A stretch of DNA of 20,624 nt from Gallionellales bacterium CG03_land_8_20_14_0_80_55_15. GTDB lineage: Bacteria > Pseudomonadota > Gammaproteobacteria > Burkholderiales > Gallionellaceae. Location of the stretch: assembly GCA_002780675.1 (NCBI GenBank), contig PEUR01000011.1, positions 1 through 20,624 of the forward strand, read 5' to 3'. A program made the translations under genes and the position numbers. Below the pieces are notes generated by a model. That model was not told the origin of the DNA. It ran no database searches and saw only the letters and a program-made list of their open reading frames with translations. Shown piece by piece: positions 18,517 through 20,624 of this stretch; position 1 is the first letter of the stretch, and every line of letters starts with the position of its first letter.

Positions 18517-20115
18517 CTATTTTTCCTTTGCAACTCTAACCAGCTTGGGTGCGGCCAAATCCGCCGCAAGACTCAGGCGCATGAGGGTCTGCGATCCGAC
18601 TGCGCCATCCGGAATAAGCCCCTCGGCAAGTTGGAACTGCTTGACCTGACGCACCATGTATTCATTGAAAACCGGATGTTGATCCGGTTCGGCAGCTTTG
18701 CCACCCATCAGCGCAAGTTGTTTAGCCAGCCATTCCACTGCGGGGCCACCTTCACCCAACTTGATCTCACTGCTGTCAACCGGCGGCATACGCCACAGCA
18801 GTATGTAGCGTCCAGACCATTGTTCGGCAAGCGCGCCTAGCGCAACCGTTTGTGTTTCTTTACCCACCTTGAAAGTAGCGAGATGATCATCCAGCCCGGT
18901 TAACAGCGCATAAAATTCCTGCCCATCTTCGTCATGCAGCAGCAAAATCGCAGGGCGGTTCATCTGGCGCAGATCACCCAGTCCACCGCGAGCCGTACGA
19001 CATTGCAGCCCTGATACGGCTACCTGAAGGCAACTATCTTGCCCTTGATATTCCAGCCCCCACGCCAAAAATAGCGCGGTATAAGCCCGCACTTCGCTAT
19101 CCGCGATAGCCTCGCCCCCCGGCCATTTCAAGACAGCAGAGATAATCGGCAATGGCGGCTTGGCAACTACGGGTTTAACCTTAGCGACAGCCTGTACTGG
19201 CTTAACCGGGTGAAAAGCACTTGTCAGGTACATCACCGCTGCCAATACCATACTGGCCAGCAACACCACAACAAGCCCCTGCCAGAGGCTGCGGTGCGAT
19301 ACCGCAGGACGATGGAACACCTCGCGCGCGGCTTGCGCGAGTGTCGCACGATCAACACGATCCTTACCTTGCACGAAAGCACCCAGCAGCGCCCGGTCAC
19401 ACAGCACATTGATGATGCGTGGAATGCCGCTGCTCAAGCGGTATAGCTTGTTCATCAAGGCAGCCGGAAACAACTGGCGCTGAGTGCCCGCAACTCCCAG
19501 ACGATGCTGCACATAAGCAGACACTTCCTGCTTATCCAGCGCGTCCAAGTGATAGCGCGCAATAACGCGTTGCGCGAGCTGGCGTAGTTCCGGTCGCGCC
19601 AGCATCTCCGCCAGCTCGGGCTGTCCCAACAGGATAATCTGCAATAATTTGCACTGGTTCGTCTCAAGATTGGTAAGCAGGCGCATTTGCTCCAGAACGT
19701 CAGAAGAAAGATTTTGTGCCTCATCAATAATCAGCACAGAATGCCGCCCTCTGGCATGAGAATCGAGCAGGTAGGCATTGATGCAATCTACGAACACCTT
19801 GACGCTGGTGTTGTCGGATGGATAAACGATGCCAAATTCTGTGCAGATCGTCGCGAGCAACTCCGCCACGGTCTGTTTTGGATTAAATATGTAAGCCACA
19901 TCACAGGATTCGGGGATTTGCTCAAGCAGGCAACGGCATACCGTGGTCTTGCCCGCCCCCACCTCCCCCGTCAGCAACACAAAGCCGCCGCCAGCATTTA
20001 CACCATAGAGCAAATGGGCAAGTGCCTCCTGGTGGCGCTGGCTCATATAGAGATAACGCGGATCAGGAGCGATTGAAAAGGGGGCTTCAGTGAGGCCAAA
20101 GAAGTTCTGATACAT
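18517..20115 (-). CDS. gspA: ExeA/GspA-type AAA ATPase with peptidoglycan-binding domain
   Basis: This is an inner-membrane ATPase that, with GspB, binds peptidoglycan and helps place the type II secretion secretin. The protein has 532 residues. The order is: the family N-terminus MYQNFFGLTEAPFSIAPDPR; an AAA domain with Walker A at 50-58 (GEVGAGKTT), Walker B at 127-132 (VLIIDEAQN region) and LLGQPEL at 162-168; one membrane segment (about 278-299); a periplasmic domain at about 330-445 resembling a C39-like peptidase fold, with C362 in DSCLQVAV but no proven catalytic set; and a peptidoglycan-binding repeat at about 483-515 (VKQFQLAEGLIPDGAVGSQT). The ATG at 20115 matches the family start. 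It is also called ExeA. Confidence 0.92.
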   Translation of the reverse strand: MYQNFFGLTEAPFSIAPDPRYLYMSQRHQEALAHLLYGVNAGGGFVLLTGEVGAGKTTVCRCLLEQIPESCDVAYIFNPKQTVAELLATICTEFGIVYPSDNTSVKVFVDCINAYLLDSHARGRHSVLIIDEAQNLSSDVLEQMRLLTNLETNQCKLLQIILLGQPELAEMLARPELRQLAQRVIARYHLDALDKQEVSAYVQHRLGVAGTQRQLFPAALMNKLYRLSSGIPRIINVLCDRALLGAFVQGKDRVDRATLAQAAREVFHRPAVSHRSLWQGLVVVLLASMVLAAVMYLTSAFHPVKPVQAVAKVKPVVAKPPLPIISAVLKWPGGEAIADSEVRAYTALFLAWGLEYQGQDSCLQVAVSGLQCRTARGGLGDLRQMNRPAILLLHDEDGQEFYALLTGLDDHLATFKVGKETQTVALGALAEQWSGRYILLWRMPPVDSSEIKLGEGGPAVEWLAKQLALMGGKAAEPDQHPVFNEYMVRQVKQFQLAEGLIPDGAVGSQTLMRLSLAADLAAPKLVRVAKEK

Positions 20116-20144
20116 TGTCGGCCTGAACGTTAAAAAGACGGTGC

Positions 20145-20150
20145 ATTATA
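20145..20150 (-). promoter_or_regulatory. Probable -10 box upstream of exeA/gspA
   Basis: A perfect TATAAT on the minus strand (GTTATAATGC) lies 29 bases before the exeA ATG. At 16-18-base spacing there is no good -35 (TACCGA at 17). The placement suits a short leader, but the call rests on one hexamer. Confidence 0.42.
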
Positions 20151-20201
20151 ACGGCATGCTCCTTATGTCGGTACATCCTGGGGAAGCGCTGTTGGAATGG
20201 A

Positions 20202-20260
20202 CGTGGGTACGACAAATTCGCGCCTTCATCGAATTATGCAGGATGAAGCCGCAACCCACG
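20202..20260. repeat. Long imperfect inverted repeat in the panC-exeA gap
   Basis: Outer arms CGTGGGT (20202-20208) and ACCCACG (20254-20260) and inner arms GCGCCTTCATC (20220-20230) and GATGAAGCCGC (20242-20252) are nested, with one mismatch in the inner stem, an 11-base loop, and an asymmetric bulge (11 bases on one side, 1 on the other). No T-run follows on either strand. The rest of this 243-bp gap (20116-20358) holds no convincing gene. Confidence 0.55.
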
Positions 20261-20358
20261 AATATTATTTAACCTCATGATATTGTTGGTAAATTTAAGT
20301 TAACTTCCAGACTTCGGTTCATCCGGGACGCTACCAGAAAATCGGCACGACAACGGTG

Positions 20359-20624
20359 CTAGACAGCGTCAACTTCGACGTTATCCAGCAGACGGGTTTT
20401 ACCCAGACGCGCGGCCGCTAGGATCACCCACGCATTCTGCTCAAGGCTCGCTGGTTGCAAATCCGACTGATTGCGCACCGAGACATAATCCACCTGCCAC
20501 CCCCAACCGGTCAGCGCCAGAATAGCCTGCTTTTCCAGCAATCCGAAATCCAGTACACCGTGCAAAATATCCTGGCGCATGCCTTCCAGCGTCCGGCTTA
20601 ATGACACCGCCTCGCCCCGTTCCC
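20359..20624 (-). CDS. panC: Pantothenate synthetase, C-terminal part (cut by window edge)
   Basis: PanC joins pantoate and beta-alanine using ATP to make pantothenate. About the last 88 residues are visible, running from the right edge of the window to a TAG at 20361-20359. The motifs are those of the family's C-terminal domain: ERGEAVSLSRTL near the edge, VDYVSVRNQSDLQPA, and the closing AWVILAAARLGKTRLLDNVEV. The real start lies outside the window; an in-frame GTG at 20607 is internal. panD, the gene for the enzyme that supplies beta-alanine, lies 2.7 kb further on, beyond exeA and gspB. Confidence 0.95.
   Translation of the reverse strand, partial: ERGEAVSLSRTLEGMRQDILHGVLDFGLLEKQAILALTGWGWQVDYVSVRNQSDLQPASLEQNAWVILAAARLGKTRLLDNVEVDAV

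Noticed and set aside
20116..20175. Short minus-strand frame from an ATG near 20175 overlapping the exeA start
   Set aside because: Only about 34 codons, it contains the -10 box, overlaps exeA in another frame and has no ribosome binding site or family likeness.

Overview
This window is chromosomal and comes from a Gram-negative bacterium, most likely a betaproteobacterium of the Nitrosomonadales/Gallionellales type. That placement is inferred from gene order (tpiA-secG-tRNA-Leu-nuoA to nuoN) and the general look of the proteins, and was not checked against a database. Every convincing gene lies on the minus strand, so the region is read from high to low coordinates. The plus-strand open frames are antisense shadows.

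Layout in transcription order. (1) 20624-20359: the C-terminal end of panC (pantothenate synthetase), cut by the window edge. (2) 20358-20116: a 243-bp gap with a long imperfect inverted repeat and a consensus -10 box. (3) 20115-17816: exeA/gspA and gspB, an inner-membrane ATPase and its partner that help assemble the type II secretion secretin. (4) 17621-17241: panD (aspartate decarboxylase), behind a gap with a perfect TATAAT. (5) 17206-16034: a good sigma-70 promoter, then tpiA and secG. (6) 16011-15924: a tRNA-Leu(GAG) gene with encoded CCA. (7) 15762-1185: all fourteen genes of respiratory complex I, nuoA to nuoN, in canonical order with many start/stop overlaps. (8) 1162-1131: a strong intrinsic terminator. 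(9) 1100 to the left edge: the N-terminal 366 codons of a FapA/DUF342-family protein.

How the genes work together: NuoE, F and G form the NADH-oxidising arm; NuoB, C, D and I carry electrons to quinone; NuoA, H and J-N form the proton-pumping membrane arm. All iron-sulphur ligand motifs and the main pump lysines and glutamates I looked for are present, so the complex looks functional. TpiA (glycolysis), SecG (protein export) and the tRNA lie immediately upstream with gaps of about 22-24 bp, so at least partial co-transcription is likely. PanC and PanD both belong to coenzyme A precursor synthesis but are separated by the secretion pair.

I see no mobile element, CRISPR array, phage gene or clearly new defence or biosynthetic system. 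The least explained signals are non-coding: a palindromic element built from degenerate 7-bp repeats occurs on both sides of nuoJ, with a possible relative between nuoM and nuoN; the tRNA-Leu acceptor stem has a U-U mismatch; and a 59-bp inverted repeat lies upstream of exeA.
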